From Prevotellaceae bacterium UBA4372 (GTDB taxonomy: Bacteria > Bacteroidota > Bacteroidia > Bacteroidales > Bacteroidaceae), in assembly GCA_002391275.1 (NCBI GenBank), contig DGSC01000048.1, positions 1 through 14,679 of the forward strand: 14,679 nucleotides of DNA. The letters run 5' to 3'. The first letter of the stretch is position 1. The number at the start of each line of letters is the position of its first letter. Shown one piece after another: positions 1 to 7,942 of this stretch. The notes under the pieces are model-generated. The model was not told where the DNA came from. It searched no databases and saw only the letters and a list, made by a program, of their open reading frames with translations. The position numbers and the translations under genes are program-made.

Positions 1-2103
1 TGGACGGCAGAGGTCGTAGGCATGTACTTTGCCAAGCAGCGTCAGAACATGACCTTATATAAAGGTAATAACTCGGGCGATGACGTGAGCCGCGAACTGA
101 CCGAACATTATTCCAGTATCAACAGCGTGGGGCTGTACCCCTTCTGCCCAATGAATGCCGTACTGCCAAACGGATCCGGCCTGCCACAAAAACGCACCTT
201 CGACAATCACAGCCACATTGCAACAATGAATCATTTGGAGAAAGTGGGTGAGGACTCGGAGATAACGATGAATGTAGCCTATCACCACGATGACATTCGC
301 CGCGAGGGTACATCGGAAAGTGACCGCTTCATCAGCGACGACAGCCGTCTGCTGACTACCGAGACACTGACATCGCAGACGCACTTGAATGACGTCAGCG
401 GCAATCTGCGCTATATGTGGAATGCCAAGGACGGCTTCCTGGCAAATGTGATCAAGTTCGACGGTAGTTGGAACAACGACCGCGTGGACGGAGGACTGAG
501 CTACCTAAAAACGGACTCTCCCCCCGCCCTCCCTGTTAGGGAGGGAGCAAAATGTATTAGACTGGATGAAAGATTGCAACCTTCACAGGTAACTGCTCCC
601 TCCCTAACAGGGAGGGCGGGGGGAGAGTCTGGAAATCGGTCTCTCGTTCATCAGCACTTCGACCGCCCATCTTTAGCTGTAAGCAACACCACGAATCTCA
701 TCAAGAATATCGGCAAGCATACGCTCGACCTGCATTTCTCGGCTGGCTATGCTCAGCGGCCAAACACGCTCACCGTGGGCGTGGATTCGCTTAATGCGCA
801 GCAAGAGGTATTTAACTCTCATGCCTATCAGCAAGACATCGAATCGCGCCACATCAATGCCAACTTCCACACCAACTACAACTTCCGTTTTGGCAACTTC
901 ACCCTCTCATACGGTGTGATTGCCAATGCCAGTCTGCATGGGATAGAAACCGACCTCGAAGGCTTCACGCCTCCCGCTGATAGCGCAGCCAAAATCGTAA
1001 ATAGTAAATCGTTAAATAGTAAATGTCTTAACGACCTCTGGTACAATACATACGAGCTTACCCTTGGTCAGCATTATAAATGGGAGCGCGGCGGTTGGCG
1101 CGTCAGCCTCGGCTGTCCGCTGAACCTCTACACGCAGACCCTTGATGACCGCATACGCGAAGATAAGCACAGCTACGTCCACTTGCTTGTCTCGCCAACT
1201 TTCTCCACCAGCTACGAGTGGCGCGACTGGAGCGGTAACATCGGAGCCTCGTACTACAGAAACGTTGGCGACCCTGGCGGCATATACAGCGGCTACATAA
1301 TGAGCAACTACCGCTCGTTCCAGAGGTCGTATGTGGAACAGCTTTCCGAGACAGACCGTATCGGCACCAGCGCCAGCATCGGCTATCGCAGTGCCTTGAA
1401 CGCCACCTTCTTTCGTCTGAATGCCAGTTACAACCACACCCGCGACAATCAGATCTACGGCTACTCCTATCAAGGTGCTACCAGCGTCGTACAGGCTGTG
1501 GATCAGGCTACCACCGCCGACTCATACAACCTCGGCTTCGATTTCAGCAAGGGTTTCGACTGGCTGCAGACCACCTTCCGTGCTTTCGGCGGTTACGGCC
1601 ACAGCCACAGCGAGCAGTTGATAGCCGACCAACTCTATCCTTTCACTTCCCGCACCATCAGTCTTGGGGCCGGAGGAACCATCACCCCCCTGCCTTGGCT
1701 CAACTTCGTGGTGAGCAGTGGATATAGTTGGAACATCTCAGAAACAGATCATTCAGGAGAAGTAACCACTCCCTCCCTTACAGGGAGGGCGGGGGGAGGG
1801 TCTGCCGTTCGCACCGCCACCCAGCGCCTCTCCATGAACGTCTATATCACCAAACAGATGACCCTCTCTGCTGCCGTCGAGGACAACTACACGAATCTCA
1901 CCGCAGAGAACCGTCACGCCTGGTTTGGCGACATCAAGGCCAAGTACAAACTCGGTCGCTGTGATCTGGAACTGCAACTCAACAACCTCTTCGACCAACG
2001 TCACTACACCCGCGTCAACTACAGCGGCCTCGACATCTACACCAACACCTCGCAGCTGCGGCCCCGAAATATCCTCGCCACAGTGAGATTCAAACTATTA
2101 TAA
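1..2103 (+). CDS. TonB-dependent receptor / outer-membrane beta-barrel protein, 5'-partial
   Basis: The frame is open from base 1, so the gene begins upstream; an internal ATG at 22 is not a credible start because there is no signal peptide or plug domain after it. The visible 700 residues are rich in alternating aromatic/polar strands (for example NLGFDFSKGFDW, LNFVVSSGYSWN) and end in RPRNILATVRFKLL, as expected for a barrel of the family that accompanies GLPGLI proteins in Bacteroidota. The role is inferred: TonB-powered uptake across the outer membrane, substrate unknown. The gene carries three in-frame repeat insertions (codons about 172-210, 332-342 and 590-601) that add low-complexity segments, probably in loops. 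It ends 6 bases before a GLPGLI gene, which suggests one operon. The class is fairly certain; the ligand cannot be read. Confidence 0.85.
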   Translation, partial: WTAEVVGMYFAKQRQNMTLYKGNNSGDDVSRELTEHYSSINSVGLYPFCPMNAVLPNGSGLPQKRTFDNHSHIATMNHLEKVGEDSEITMNVAYHHDDIRREGTSESDRFISDDSRLLTTETLTSQTHLNDVSGNLRYMWNAKDGFLANVIKFDGSWNNDRVDGGLSYLKTDSPPALPVREGAKCIRLDERLQPSQVTAPSLTGRAGGESGNRSLVHQHFDRPSLAVSNTTNLIKNIGKHTLDLHFSAGYAQRPNTLTVGVDSLNAQQEVFNSHAYQQDIESRHINANFHTNYNFRFGNFTLSYGVIANASLHGIETDLEGFTPPADSAAKIVNSKSLNSKCLNDLWYNTYELTLGQHYKWERGGWRVSLGCPLNLYTQTLDDRIREDKHSYVHLLVSPTFSTSYEWRDWSGNIGASYYRNVGDPGGIYSGYIMSNYRSFQRSYVEQLSETDRIGTSASIGYRSALNATFFRLNASYNHTRDNQIYGYSYQGATSVVQAVDQATTADSYNLGFDFSKGFDWLQTTFRAFGGYGHSHSEQLIADQLYPFTSRTISLGAGGTITPLPWLNFVVSSGYSWNISETDHSGEVTTPSLTGRAGGGSAVRTATQRLSMNVYITKQMTLSAAVEDNYTNLTAENRHAWFGDIKAKYKLGRCDLELQLNNLFDQRHYTRVNYSGLDIYTNTSQLRPRNILATVRFKLL
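514..629. repeat. GC-rich inverted-repeat element inserted in frame in the receptor gene
   Basis: Arms at 514-548 and 595-629 are perfect 35-base reverse complements, and each arm is itself a small hairpin (CCCTCCCT gtt AGGGAGGG in the left arm). The 46-base spacer is ordinary coding-like sequence. The element is translated without a stop, and the right arm encodes APSLTGRAGG. The flanking protein reads sensibly if the insert is removed (SYLKT to NRSLVHQHF). Confidence 0.85.
996..1024. repeat. AT-rich tandem repeat inserted in frame in the receptor gene
   Basis: Two imperfect copies of CGTAAATAGTAAAT / CGTTAAATAGTAAAT lie back to back. Base composition is unlike the GC-rich neighbouring codons. 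They are translated as a short Asn/Ser/Lys-rich stretch (IVNSKSLNSK) in what is probably a surface loop. Confidence 0.6.
1768..1803. repeat. Single copy of the GC-rich palindromic repeat, in frame
   Basis: This copy nearly matches the right arm at 595-629, with the core CCCTCCCTtacAGGGAGGG followed by CGGGGGGAGGGTCT. It is translated as TPSLTGRAGGG, almost the same peptide as the copy about 390 codons upstream. Confidence 0.8.
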
Positions 2104-2109
2104 AACCAC

Positions 2110-2988
2110 ATGAACAAAAGATTAGTTATTATTATCATCATCCTCGCCTTCGTATGCGGCGGGGCGAATGCCCAGCAGAAGCAAAGCGGGGCCAGAGCTA
2201 ACGGAAGTCACATCATAGTCCTGGGGCGTAAGGTTATCGACACGGCCAACCTGCGCATCAAGTACGCATGGGGAGCCACGGACATCACGCAGGACAGCAC
2301 CTACCTGGATTGCGGACAGCTGCTCATCGGACAGCACATGACGAAATACAGCAGCTGGTTCGTGGAGGTGGCCGACAGCCAGCGCGTGGAGTGGGCACGG
2401 AAGAACCCGAATGCACAGAGCGTACCCAACGGCACATGGTGGATGCGGGGCAAGGTGCCGGGCATCTGGAGCGAATACCAGTACTCCAATATCTTCATCC
2501 ACGGCGACACGCTCAACGAGTGGGCAGTCATGCCGATGGGACAGGAATGGCCGCAGCGGTATGAGGAGAAATGGAGCGGACAGGAGTGGACGCTGGAGGA
2601 AGATACAGCTTCATTCCTCGGTTACAGCTGCCAGAAAGCTACCTGCCGCTGGCGCGGACGCGACTACGTGGCATGGTTCGCGCCTGACATCCCCATCCGC
2701 CGCGGGCCGTGGAAGTTCGGCGGCTTGCCGGGCCTCATCATGAAGATTAACGATGTGGACAGCCTCTACGTCTTCGAGGCCGTGGCCATCGAGAAGGGCA
2801 ACTTCCCCATCTACCAGTACCCCAAGGAGGAGTTCATGAAATCCACCCGCTCCCACACATGGAAGCTGCAGATTGCCTACAACCGCAACTATCTGAAGAC
2901 CGCCGGCATCAGAAGCTTCAACGAGGATGGCACCATCGGCGACCTGAAATCCAGCCCGCACGACTATGACCCGATGGAGTTGGAATAA
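2110..2988 (+). CDS. GLPGLI family secreted protein (copy 1)
   Basis: A 292-residue protein with a clear signal peptide: charged MNKR, a run of Ile/Leu, then ANA-Q with likely cleavage after residue 21. The family signature GLPGLI is at residues 205-210, inside a conserved block (CQKATCRWRGRDYVAWFAPD...GPWKFGG) with two Cys that could pair in the periplasm. The family is specific to Bacteroidota and of unknown biochemical function; it commonly sits beside outer-membrane barrels of the type found here. The start is 6 bases after the receptor stop, so translational coupling is likely. Two full paralogues and one remnant lie downstream. Family assignment is secure; any role in receptor assembly or cargo handling is inference from neighbourhood only. 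Confidence 0.9.
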   Translation: MNKRLVIIIIILAFVCGGANAQQKQSGARANGSHIIVLGRKVIDTANLRIKYAWGATDITQDSTYLDCGQLLIGQHMTKYSSWFVEVADSQRVEWARKNPNAQSVPNGTWWMRGKVPGIWSEYQYSNIFIHGDTLNEWAVMPMGQEWPQRYEEKWSGQEWTLEEDTASFLGYSCQKATCRWRGRDYVAWFAPDIPIRRGPWKFGGLPGLIMKINDVDSLYVFEAVAIEKGNFPIYQYPKEEFMKSTRSHTWKLQIAYNRNYLKTAGIRSFNEDGTIGDLKSSPHDYDPMELE

Positions 2989-3044
2989 GCATGAAACTAA
3001 ATCACTAATACGCACAAATTATCACAAATAATAATTCTACTAAG

Positions 3045-3512
3045 ATGAGAACAAACATGATTATCGCCATGGCTGCAATGTTCTTGCTGGCTGGCACTTT
3101 CACAACAAACGCCCAAACAAAAGCAAAGCAACAAACAACCGCTCAGACGCACTCTACTCCCCCCCTCCAGGGGGAGCGGGGAGGGGGTCTTTTCTCTCCC
3201 GAACAAGTTGACCAACGTGCCATGTTCCCTGGAGGACAGGAGGGCATGATGAGCTACATGATGCAAAATATGAAGTACCCCAAGGAGGCAGAGAAGGATA
3301 AGGCGCGGGGAACTGTCGTCGTCCACTTCGTCGTGGAAGCCGATGGCTGCATATCCGATGCCCACGTTCCCGACAGTCTGAAAGTCCATCCTGCCCTCGA
3401 CGCCGCCGCCGTGGCGTTCGTCAAGGCCATGCCTAAATGGAAGCCAGCACAACTGAAGGGCAAGGCCGTCCGCCAACGTGCCTCACATGCCATCTCATAT
3501 CGATTCAAGTAA
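3045..3512 (+). CDS. TonB C-terminal domain protein (energy transducer TonB-like), secreted
   Basis: A 155-residue protein. Residues 1-23 form a signal peptide ending TNA-Q. Residues about 60-155 (FPGG...MMSYMMQNMKYPKEA...GTVVVHFVVEADGCISDAHV...AMPKWKPAQLKGKAVR...) match the TonB C-terminal fold common in Bacteroidota. There is no long N-terminal membrane anchor plus proline-rich spanner, so it may be periplasmic or released rather than a classic ExbBD-linked transducer. The linker at residues about 37-50 is encoded by a GC-rich palindromic repeat. It sits between GLPGLI genes behind a receptor, consistent with a receptor-interacting role. Fold assignment is confident; whether it transduces energy is uncertain. 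Confidence 0.82.
   Translation: MRTNMIIAMAAMFLLAGTFTTNAQTKAKQQTTAQTHSTPPLQGERGGGLFSPEQVDQRAMFPGGQEGMMSYMMQNMKYPKEAEKDKARGTVVVHFVVEADGCISDAHVPDSLKVHPALDAAAVAFVKAMPKWKPAQLKGKAVRQRASHAISYRFK
3154..3192. repeat. GC-rich palindromic repeat in frame in the tonB-like gene
   Basis: A C-rich block (CTCCCCCCCTCC) is followed by a G-rich block (GGGGGAGCGGGGAGGGGG), which can form a hairpin with CTCCCCC paired to GGGGGAG. It is translated as STPPLQGERGGGL in the linker between signal peptide and TonB domain. It resembles the two receptor-gene elements in composition and layout but differs in sequence. Confidence 0.7.
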
Positions 3513-3526
3513 TTCTACTCTTCGTC

Positions 3527-3700
3527 ATGAAATTCCCAATCTATCAATACCCCGAATCCCTCTATCCTAAAACATCCCGCAAACGCATCTGGAAGTTGCA
3601 GAAGGAATACACCGAGAACTACCTGAATGCCATCGGATGGATAAGTCTCGAAGGAAGGATACCGAAGAGAAGAACCTACGAACAGTTGGAAAAAGAATAA
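3527..3700 (+). pseudogene. C-terminal remnant of a GLPGLI family gene
   Basis: The 57 codons from MKFPIYQYPESLY to YEQLEKE align with the C-terminal tail of the upstream GLPGLI protein (NFPIYQYPKEEFMKSTRS...WKLQ...NYL) and with the ends of the downstream copies (PFEQLEKE, PYEPLEKE). Everything before that tail is missing: signal peptide, Cys block and GLPGLI motif. It starts 14 bases after the tonB-like stop, and its stop overlaps the next ATG by one base (TAATG), so it is probably still transcribed and perhaps translated, without a secretion signal. It is best read as the leftover of a duplication/deletion event. Confidence 0.75.
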
Positions 3701-4530
3701 TGAACAAGAAAGTAATCACCATCGTTTTCGCCCTCGCCGCTGTGTGCGGCGGGGCAAGTGCCCAGCAGAACCAAGGCGAAGTGATTCCAAGTACAAAAAC
3801 GCGCCGTGGACTGAAAGAAAAACAAGTGGGCACCACTATTATGTATGTGGACTATGCGATGAACGCCGACTCCATCGGACAGGAACGGACTTACATAGAC
3901 AAGCAGCGTCTGGAAATAGGGCGAGACTGTGCGAAGTACAGCAGCCTGTTTTTGAAACAGTTTGTCGGCAGCACACGTCCGACCAGAGACGGGCAAGCCA
4001 TTATGCGAGGAGGCAAGCCGGGTAAAAATAATAGCTTTTGGAACGACATACAGTTCACCGACCTCTTTTTCAAGGATGGTCAGGTCACAGAGTATGCCGA
4101 CATGCCGATGCGCCACGAAAGCAACAACAGTCAGTTCACCGAGCCATGCCCGCCCCAACAATGGAAACTGCATAATGAAACAAAGACCATACTGGAACAC
4201 CGCTGCCAGAAGGCCACCTGCCATTGGCGGGGCCGCGACTATGTGGCGTGGTTTGCCCCCGACATCCCCGTGAAGCGGGGCTCTTGGCGGTTCAACGGCT
4301 TGCCGGGGCTGATACTCAAAATCTACGACACCAACCACTTCTACACCTTCGAGGCTGTCAGCCTGAAGAAAGTGAACGAGCCGATGATGCTCTACGATTT
4401 CAACTACAGAAAGTCCACGCGTCAGAGAGTGCGAAAACTGCAAAAGGTGCTACAGGTAAACTACTGGAAAGCCACGGCGCAGTCAACCCAATTCCCCGAC
4501 AAACCATTTGAGCAGTTAGAGAAGGAGTAA
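3700..4530 (+). CDS. GLPGLI family secreted protein (copy 2)
   Basis: The start is set at MNKKVITIVFALAAV, which gives a proper signal peptide ending ASA-Q; the frame extends 21 codons further upstream, but that extension would bury the signal and overlaps the remnant gene. The product is 276 residues. It carries the same Cys-containing block (CQKATCHWRGRDYVAWFAPDIPV) and FNGLPGLI. The block is nearly identical in protein, and close in DNA, to copies 1 and 3, which indicates fairly recent tandem duplication, whereas the N-terminal third has diverged. Function unknown. Confidence 0.88.
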   Translation: MNKKVITIVFALAAVCGGASAQQNQGEVIPSTKTRRGLKEKQVGTTIMYVDYAMNADSIGQERTYIDKQRLEIGRDCAKYSSLFLKQFVGSTRPTRDGQAIMRGGKPGKNNSFWNDIQFTDLFFKDGQVTEYADMPMRHESNNSQFTEPCPPQQWKLHNETKTILEHRCQKATCHWRGRDYVAWFAPDIPVKRGSWRFNGLPGLILKIYDTNHFYTFEAVSLKKVNEPMMLYDFNYRKSTRQRVRKLQKVLQVNYWKATAQSTQFPDKPFEQLEKE

Positions 4531-4536
4531 GCCATC

Positions 4537-5481
4537 ATGAACAAGAAAATCATCACCCTCATCCTCGCCCTCGCCGCTGTGTGCGGTGGGGCAAGTGCGC
4601 AACAGAAGCAGGGACACGTCATGCGACCGAAGCCGAGGGGTGTGGGAAAGACGACCGTGGTAGGAAAGGCACAACTCGAAGTGGAGTATGCGCTGAACGC
4701 CACCGACCTGCGCAATCCCGACACGTATCTCGACCTGCATGTTCTCAGGGCAGGCACGCAGCTGAGCAAGCACTACAGCCGCTTCTTAGAACGGGGCGAC
4801 TCGCTCTACGATGCCTACATGAAGGCCAACTCCAACGCCGAGGGCGTGCCCAGCACCTTTTATACCATAGGTCGTGAGGGGCAGTACTGGAGCGAGTACC
4901 AGTCCACGGAGATATTCACCGAGCAGGGCCAGCAGACCTTCTACGCTTGGATGCCGTGGGCCATGGAACGCTACAACGCCTACTATACGGAGCCCGCCGC
5001 ACAGCAGCAGTGGACGCTGGGGAACGTGGAAAATAAGGAAATAAGAAATGTGGATAATAAGAAAGGGAATGCGCAAGGCTCTTCAAGAACTCATCATTTC
5101 ATCGCTTCTGATACGCTTATCCTCGGACATCGCTGCCAGCGAGCCACCTGCCATTGGCGTGGCCGTGACTTCGAGGCATGGTTTGCCACCGACATCCCCG
5201 TGCGTCTTGGGCCGTGGTCGTTCGGTGGTCTGCCCGGACTGATACTGAAGCTCTACGACACGCAACGGCTCTACACCTGGGAGGCCGTCAGCCTACGTTC
5301 CGGCACATTCCCCATCACCAAGCGCAAGTACGAGGGTTTCCACAAAGACACTCGCGCCCACGTCCATAAACTGCAGGTAGCCGCCAACTGTGACCACTTG
5401 AAAGCCGGTGGTGCTATCGACCGCCGCACAGGACAACTGAAGTCCAAGCCCCATCCCTACGAACCGTTGGAGAAGGAGTAA
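4537..5481 (+). CDS. GLPGLI family secreted protein (copy 3)
   Basis: A 314-residue protein starting 6 bases after copy 2. The signal peptide MNKKIITLILALAAV...ASA-Q is almost the same as that of copy 2. The conserved block reads CQRATCHWRGRDFEAWFATD, then FGGLPGLI. Compared with copies 1 and 2 it has about 25 extra residues just before the first Cys, encoded by an A-rich stretch at about 5028-5075. It ends with PYEPLEKE, followed by a non-coding gap, so it is probably the last gene of the array. Function unknown; family certain. Confidence 0.88.
   Translation: MNKKIITLILALAAVCGGASAQQKQGHVMRPKPRGVGKTTVVGKAQLEVEYALNATDLRNPDTYLDLHVLRAGTQLSKHYSRFLERGDSLYDAYMKANSNAEGVPSTFYTIGREGQYWSEYQSTEIFTEQGQQTFYAWMPWAMERYNAYYTEPAAQQQWTLGNVENKEIRNVDNKKGNAQGSSRTHHFIASDTLILGHRCQRATCHWRGRDFEAWFATDIPVRLGPWSFGGLPGLILKLYDTQRLYTWEAVSLRSGTFPITKRKYEGFHKDTRAHVHKLQVAANCDHLKAGGAIDRRTGQLKSKPHPYEPLEKE
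5028..5075. repeat. A-rich in-frame insertion in GLPGLI copy 3
   Basis: A stretch of GAAAATAAGGAAATAAG / GATAATAAGAAAGG type, very poor in C, interrupts a GC-rich gene. It encodes ENKEIRNVDNKKGN, which is absent from the two paralogues at the same alignment position. It has the look of a short imperfect A-rich repeat. Confidence 0.5.
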
Positions 5482-5563
5482 GTTTTTCTCCTCTGAAAAA
5501 TTTAAAATTCACCTTCACCTACACTTTTCCGCGTAACTACAATGTATCTCAAGCAGTTAAGTC

Positions 5564-5591
5564 GAGTGTAGGTGAAATTTCACCTACACTC
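5564..5591. repeat. 28-base perfect palindrome upstream of vapE
   Basis: GAGTGTAGGTGAAA is directly followed by its reverse complement with no loop. A half-site-like TTCACCTACACTT lies about 45 bases upstream (about 5514-5526). A 26-base version recurs downstream of vapE at 7824-7849. A TTTAAAAAG tail follows, so terminator activity for the GLPGLI array is possible, but the recurrence fits a protein-binding or replication site better. Confidence 0.75.
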
Positions 5592-5646
5592 TTTAAAAAG
5601 TAAAGATATTTTTCCATATGTGGAAGGCCGTTTCATAAAAAAGTTG

Positions 5647-5654
5647 TACCTTTG
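5647..5654 (+). promoter_or_regulatory. Predicted vapE promoter, -7 element
   Basis: TACCTTTG matches the Bacteroidota -7 consensus TAnnTTTG and lies 43 bases before the vapE ATG. No convincing TTTG -33 box is seen at the usual distance. The perfect palindrome ends 55 bases upstream, in a position where a bound regulator could act. Confidence 0.5.
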
Positions 5655-5697
5655 GGAGTTAAAAACCGTAATCTAACAATAGGTCACAACTAAAACT

Positions 5698-7716
5698 ATG
5701 AACATCACTATCATCACACAAAAAAAGAACGAGAAGAGCTACTCTCGAATGCCTCTCGAACAGCTTGTAGAGAACATCAAGAACGGGAATATGGCCAGCC
5801 ATACGCTGTCCGGAGCAGAACGAGGCATCTGCTTTGCCGCAGAATGGCAGAAACGCGACGGCGCGGCAGAACTACGCCAGCGCAACCCGCTGGTGCTGCT
5901 TGCTCTCGAGAACCTGCGCGACAGGGCTACGGTGCAGGAATACAAACGGCAAGCCTGCCTCGTGCCTTACACCTTGCTATGCTTTGCAGGCCCCGACGGC
6001 CACTCGCTGTACATCGTAAGCACATACACCGTTGCCGAAGACAGGCTCACTGACGACGCCATGGTCAACGCCTTCCGCAAGAGCCGATACATCTATTCCT
6101 CGCAACTAGGCACCCCGCTGGCCGACCGCGACCCGGCCTGGGACAGCACCTCACCCGTCAGCTACGACCCACTACCCTACTACAACCCTGGCGCCATAGC
6201 CATCACTGTAGAGCCTGAGCTCGAAGAAACGCCGGAGTTCCGACTTATGAAGGAGAACATCAGCGACTACAATTTCCCCGACGAGATACCGGGCCTCAGC
6301 CTTCACGCCAGCCGCATGCGACGATTCCACGACTGCCTGGACACTGCCATTGAAGCCTGCAGCGACATTCCGCGCGACGACCTCTTCGCCACCGCAGTGC
6401 TCGAGCAACTGGCAGACGGGTGCCACACCATGGGACTGCCCCAAGCCTGGTGCACGCGCATAGCCACCTTCATACCCTGGCTGGGCGGCATAGACAACAG
6501 CGACACCATCAACAGCGTGTTCCAAACCGCCTACCTGCGCGACAGCCTCAAGACCATACCCATGAAATTCACACGAAAATCTGCACTACTCACCTTCAAG
6601 ACAGAGGCCTACATGAAGGAGCACTACACACTCCGCCTCAACATCATGACGGGCAACCCAGAGTATCGCCTCAACAGCGCAGGCTACGTCTTCGCCCCAT
6701 TAGATCAGGCCGCCCGCAACACCATGGCCATCAAGGCACTGAAGGCTGGCGTCGACTCGTGGGACCGCGACCTCAGCCGATTCATCGACTCAGACCTCAT
6801 CCCGCGCTATAACCCCATGGAGGACTACATCACACACCTGCCCGAGTGGAACGGCAAGCGCGACTATGTCGGCGAGCTGGCACGACGCATACACACCGAC
6901 AGTCCCTGTTGGGAGGAAGACTTCCATCGCTGGATGCTCTCGATGGTGGCACAGTGGCTGGGCAAAGATCGCCTGTATGGCAACGCCATCGTGCCGCTGC
7001 TCATTGGACCGCAGGGCTCTGGCAAGACAACCTTCTGCCGCCGCCTGCTGCCTGCCTTCCTCGACAGCTACTACAACGACCGCCTGTCGATGAAGACCGA
7101 CAGCGACATATTCATCGCAATGTCGTCCTTCGCCCTGATCAATATCGACGAATTCGATGCCATGGCTAAAAGCCAGCAGCCACTGCTGAAATATCTCATC
7201 TCGAAGCAGGACGTTAAGTTCCGCCCGCCCTACGGCAAGACGATGGAACACAGACAGCGCTTCGCCTCGTTCATAGCCACTACCAACAACAGCCGACCGC
7301 TCACCGACGCCACCGGCTCGCGACGCTTCATCTGCGTCTATGCCGACAGCATCGACAACAGCGGCACCATCCCCTACGACAAGCTCTACGCCCAGCTCTA
7401 CCACGAGCTGCAAGAGGGACGTCGCTACTGGCTTGAGGACGAGGAGAACGCACGCATCATGCGGCAGAACGAGACGTTCCAGCAGGTGACAAGCCCCGAG
7501 ATGATGATCGCACTCACATTCCTTAGCCCCGATGCCACGCCCGACGATGCCGGCTTCATGCCACTACAGCACATCCTCGCCTTGCTTGCGCAACACTACC
7601 CGACGTTCGTCATCGGCAAGAACACTGGCGTAGAAACCGGCAAGCTACTACGACGCATGGGCTACGACAGCAAGCGCACCAACAGTGGAACGGCCTTCAA
7701 GGTCAAAAGGCTATAA
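5698..7716 (+). CDS. VapE-type primase/helicase ATPase with BT4734-like N-terminal domain
   Basis: A 672-residue protein. Roughly residues 20-150 match the BT4734-like domain found in front of VapE in Bacteroidota. The C-terminal half is the VapE P-loop ATPase, with Walker A GPQGSGKTT at 437-445, Walker B LINIDEFD at 480-487, a sensor-like FIATTNN, and SRRF at 541-544 carrying a candidate arginine finger. A small C-terminal domain ends FKVKRL. VapE proteins are superfamily-3-like replication helicases or primase-helicases of phage satellites, plasmids and integrated elements; the DNA bound here is unknown. The start follows a predicted promoter, and the MNITIITQKK start has no upstream in-frame rival. 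The next gene is HU-like, the usual partner. No integrase or capsid gene is visible, so the element is either partial or minimal. Confidence 0.88.
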   Translation: MNITIITQKKNEKSYSRMPLEQLVENIKNGNMASHTLSGAERGICFAAEWQKRDGAAELRQRNPLVLLALENLRDRATVQEYKRQACLVPYTLLCFAGPDGHSLYIVSTYTVAEDRLTDDAMVNAFRKSRYIYSSQLGTPLADRDPAWDSTSPVSYDPLPYYNPGAIAITVEPELEETPEFRLMKENISDYNFPDEIPGLSLHASRMRRFHDCLDTAIEACSDIPRDDLFATAVLEQLADGCHTMGLPQAWCTRIATFIPWLGGIDNSDTINSVFQTAYLRDSLKTIPMKFTRKSALLTFKTEAYMKEHYTLRLNIMTGNPEYRLNSAGYVFAPLDQAARNTMAIKALKAGVDSWDRDLSRFIDSDLIPRYNPMEDYITHLPEWNGKRDYVGELARRIHTDSPCWEEDFHRWMLSMVAQWLGKDRLYGNAIVPLLIGPQGSGKTTFCRRLLPAFLDSYYNDRLSMKTDSDIFIAMSSFALINIDEFDAMAKSQQPLLKYLISKQDVKFRPPYGKTMEHRQRFASFIATTNNSRPLTDATGSRRFICVYADSIDNSGTIPYDKLYAQLYHELQEGRRYWLEDEENARIMRQNETFQQVTSPEMMIALTFLSPDATPDDAGFMPLQHILALLAQHYPTFVIGKNTGVETGKLLRRMGYDSKRTNSGTAFKVKRL

Positions 7717-7725
7717 TGTGTGAAA

Positions 7726-7809
7726 GTAAAACAAGTTGTTTTACCGCTACACAACCAGTCGTGTGAGCCAAACAGGCCGGCCGATACGAAGTAAAACAAC
7801 TTGTTTTAC
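7726..7809. repeat. Two 19-base palindromes downstream of vapE
   Basis: Copies at 7726-7744 and 7791-7809 read GTAAAACAA-G/C-TTGTTTTAC, so each is the reverse complement of the other through its centre base; both are followed by CG(C). Centres are 65 bases apart, with an 8-base GGCCGGCC palindrome between them at about 7777-7784. They are candidate protein-binding or replication sites; a role as transcription terminators for vapE is an alternative. Confidence 0.7.
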
Positions 7810-7823
7810 CGCCAAGTGAAGGT

Positions 7824-7849
7824 AGTGTAAGTGAAATTTCACCTACACT
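7824..7849. repeat. Second copy of the vapE-flanking palindrome
   Basis: AGTGTAAGTGAAA / TTTCACCTACACT differs from the upstream copy (5564-5591) by a single base, giving one mispair in a 26-base palindrome. It lies 108 bases after the vapE stop and about 95 bases before the HU start. Confidence 0.75.
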
Positions 7850-7942
7850 CTGCTTAAACGCATATGCGTCAATACGTTACAGCAAAAAGTGACGGTGACA
7901 GTGAAAATAAAAATTTTTTTGTTAATCAAATATCAGAAAACT

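Noticed and set aside
1012..1473. Long antisense open frame within the receptor gene
   Set aside because: It is a shadow of a GC-rich coding strand with alternating barrel strands; no start context or recognisable protein.
3676..4443. 255-codon antisense open frame across GLPGLI copy 2
   Set aside because: The plus strand encodes a clear family member with signal peptide; the antisense product has no plausible features.
5564..5591. Palindrome as a simple terminator of the GLPGLI array
   Set aside because: It has no loop and recurs almost unchanged after vapE, where it is followed by no T-run, so a shared binding site is the more economical reading.
6790..7413. 207-codon antisense open frame within vapE
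   Set aside because: It covers the Walker A and B region of vapE; an antisense shadow.
7726..7849. Possible CRISPR array from repeated palindromes after vapE
   Set aside because: Only two copies of one 19-base palindrome with a 46-base gap; no regular repeat-spacer pattern and no cas genes.
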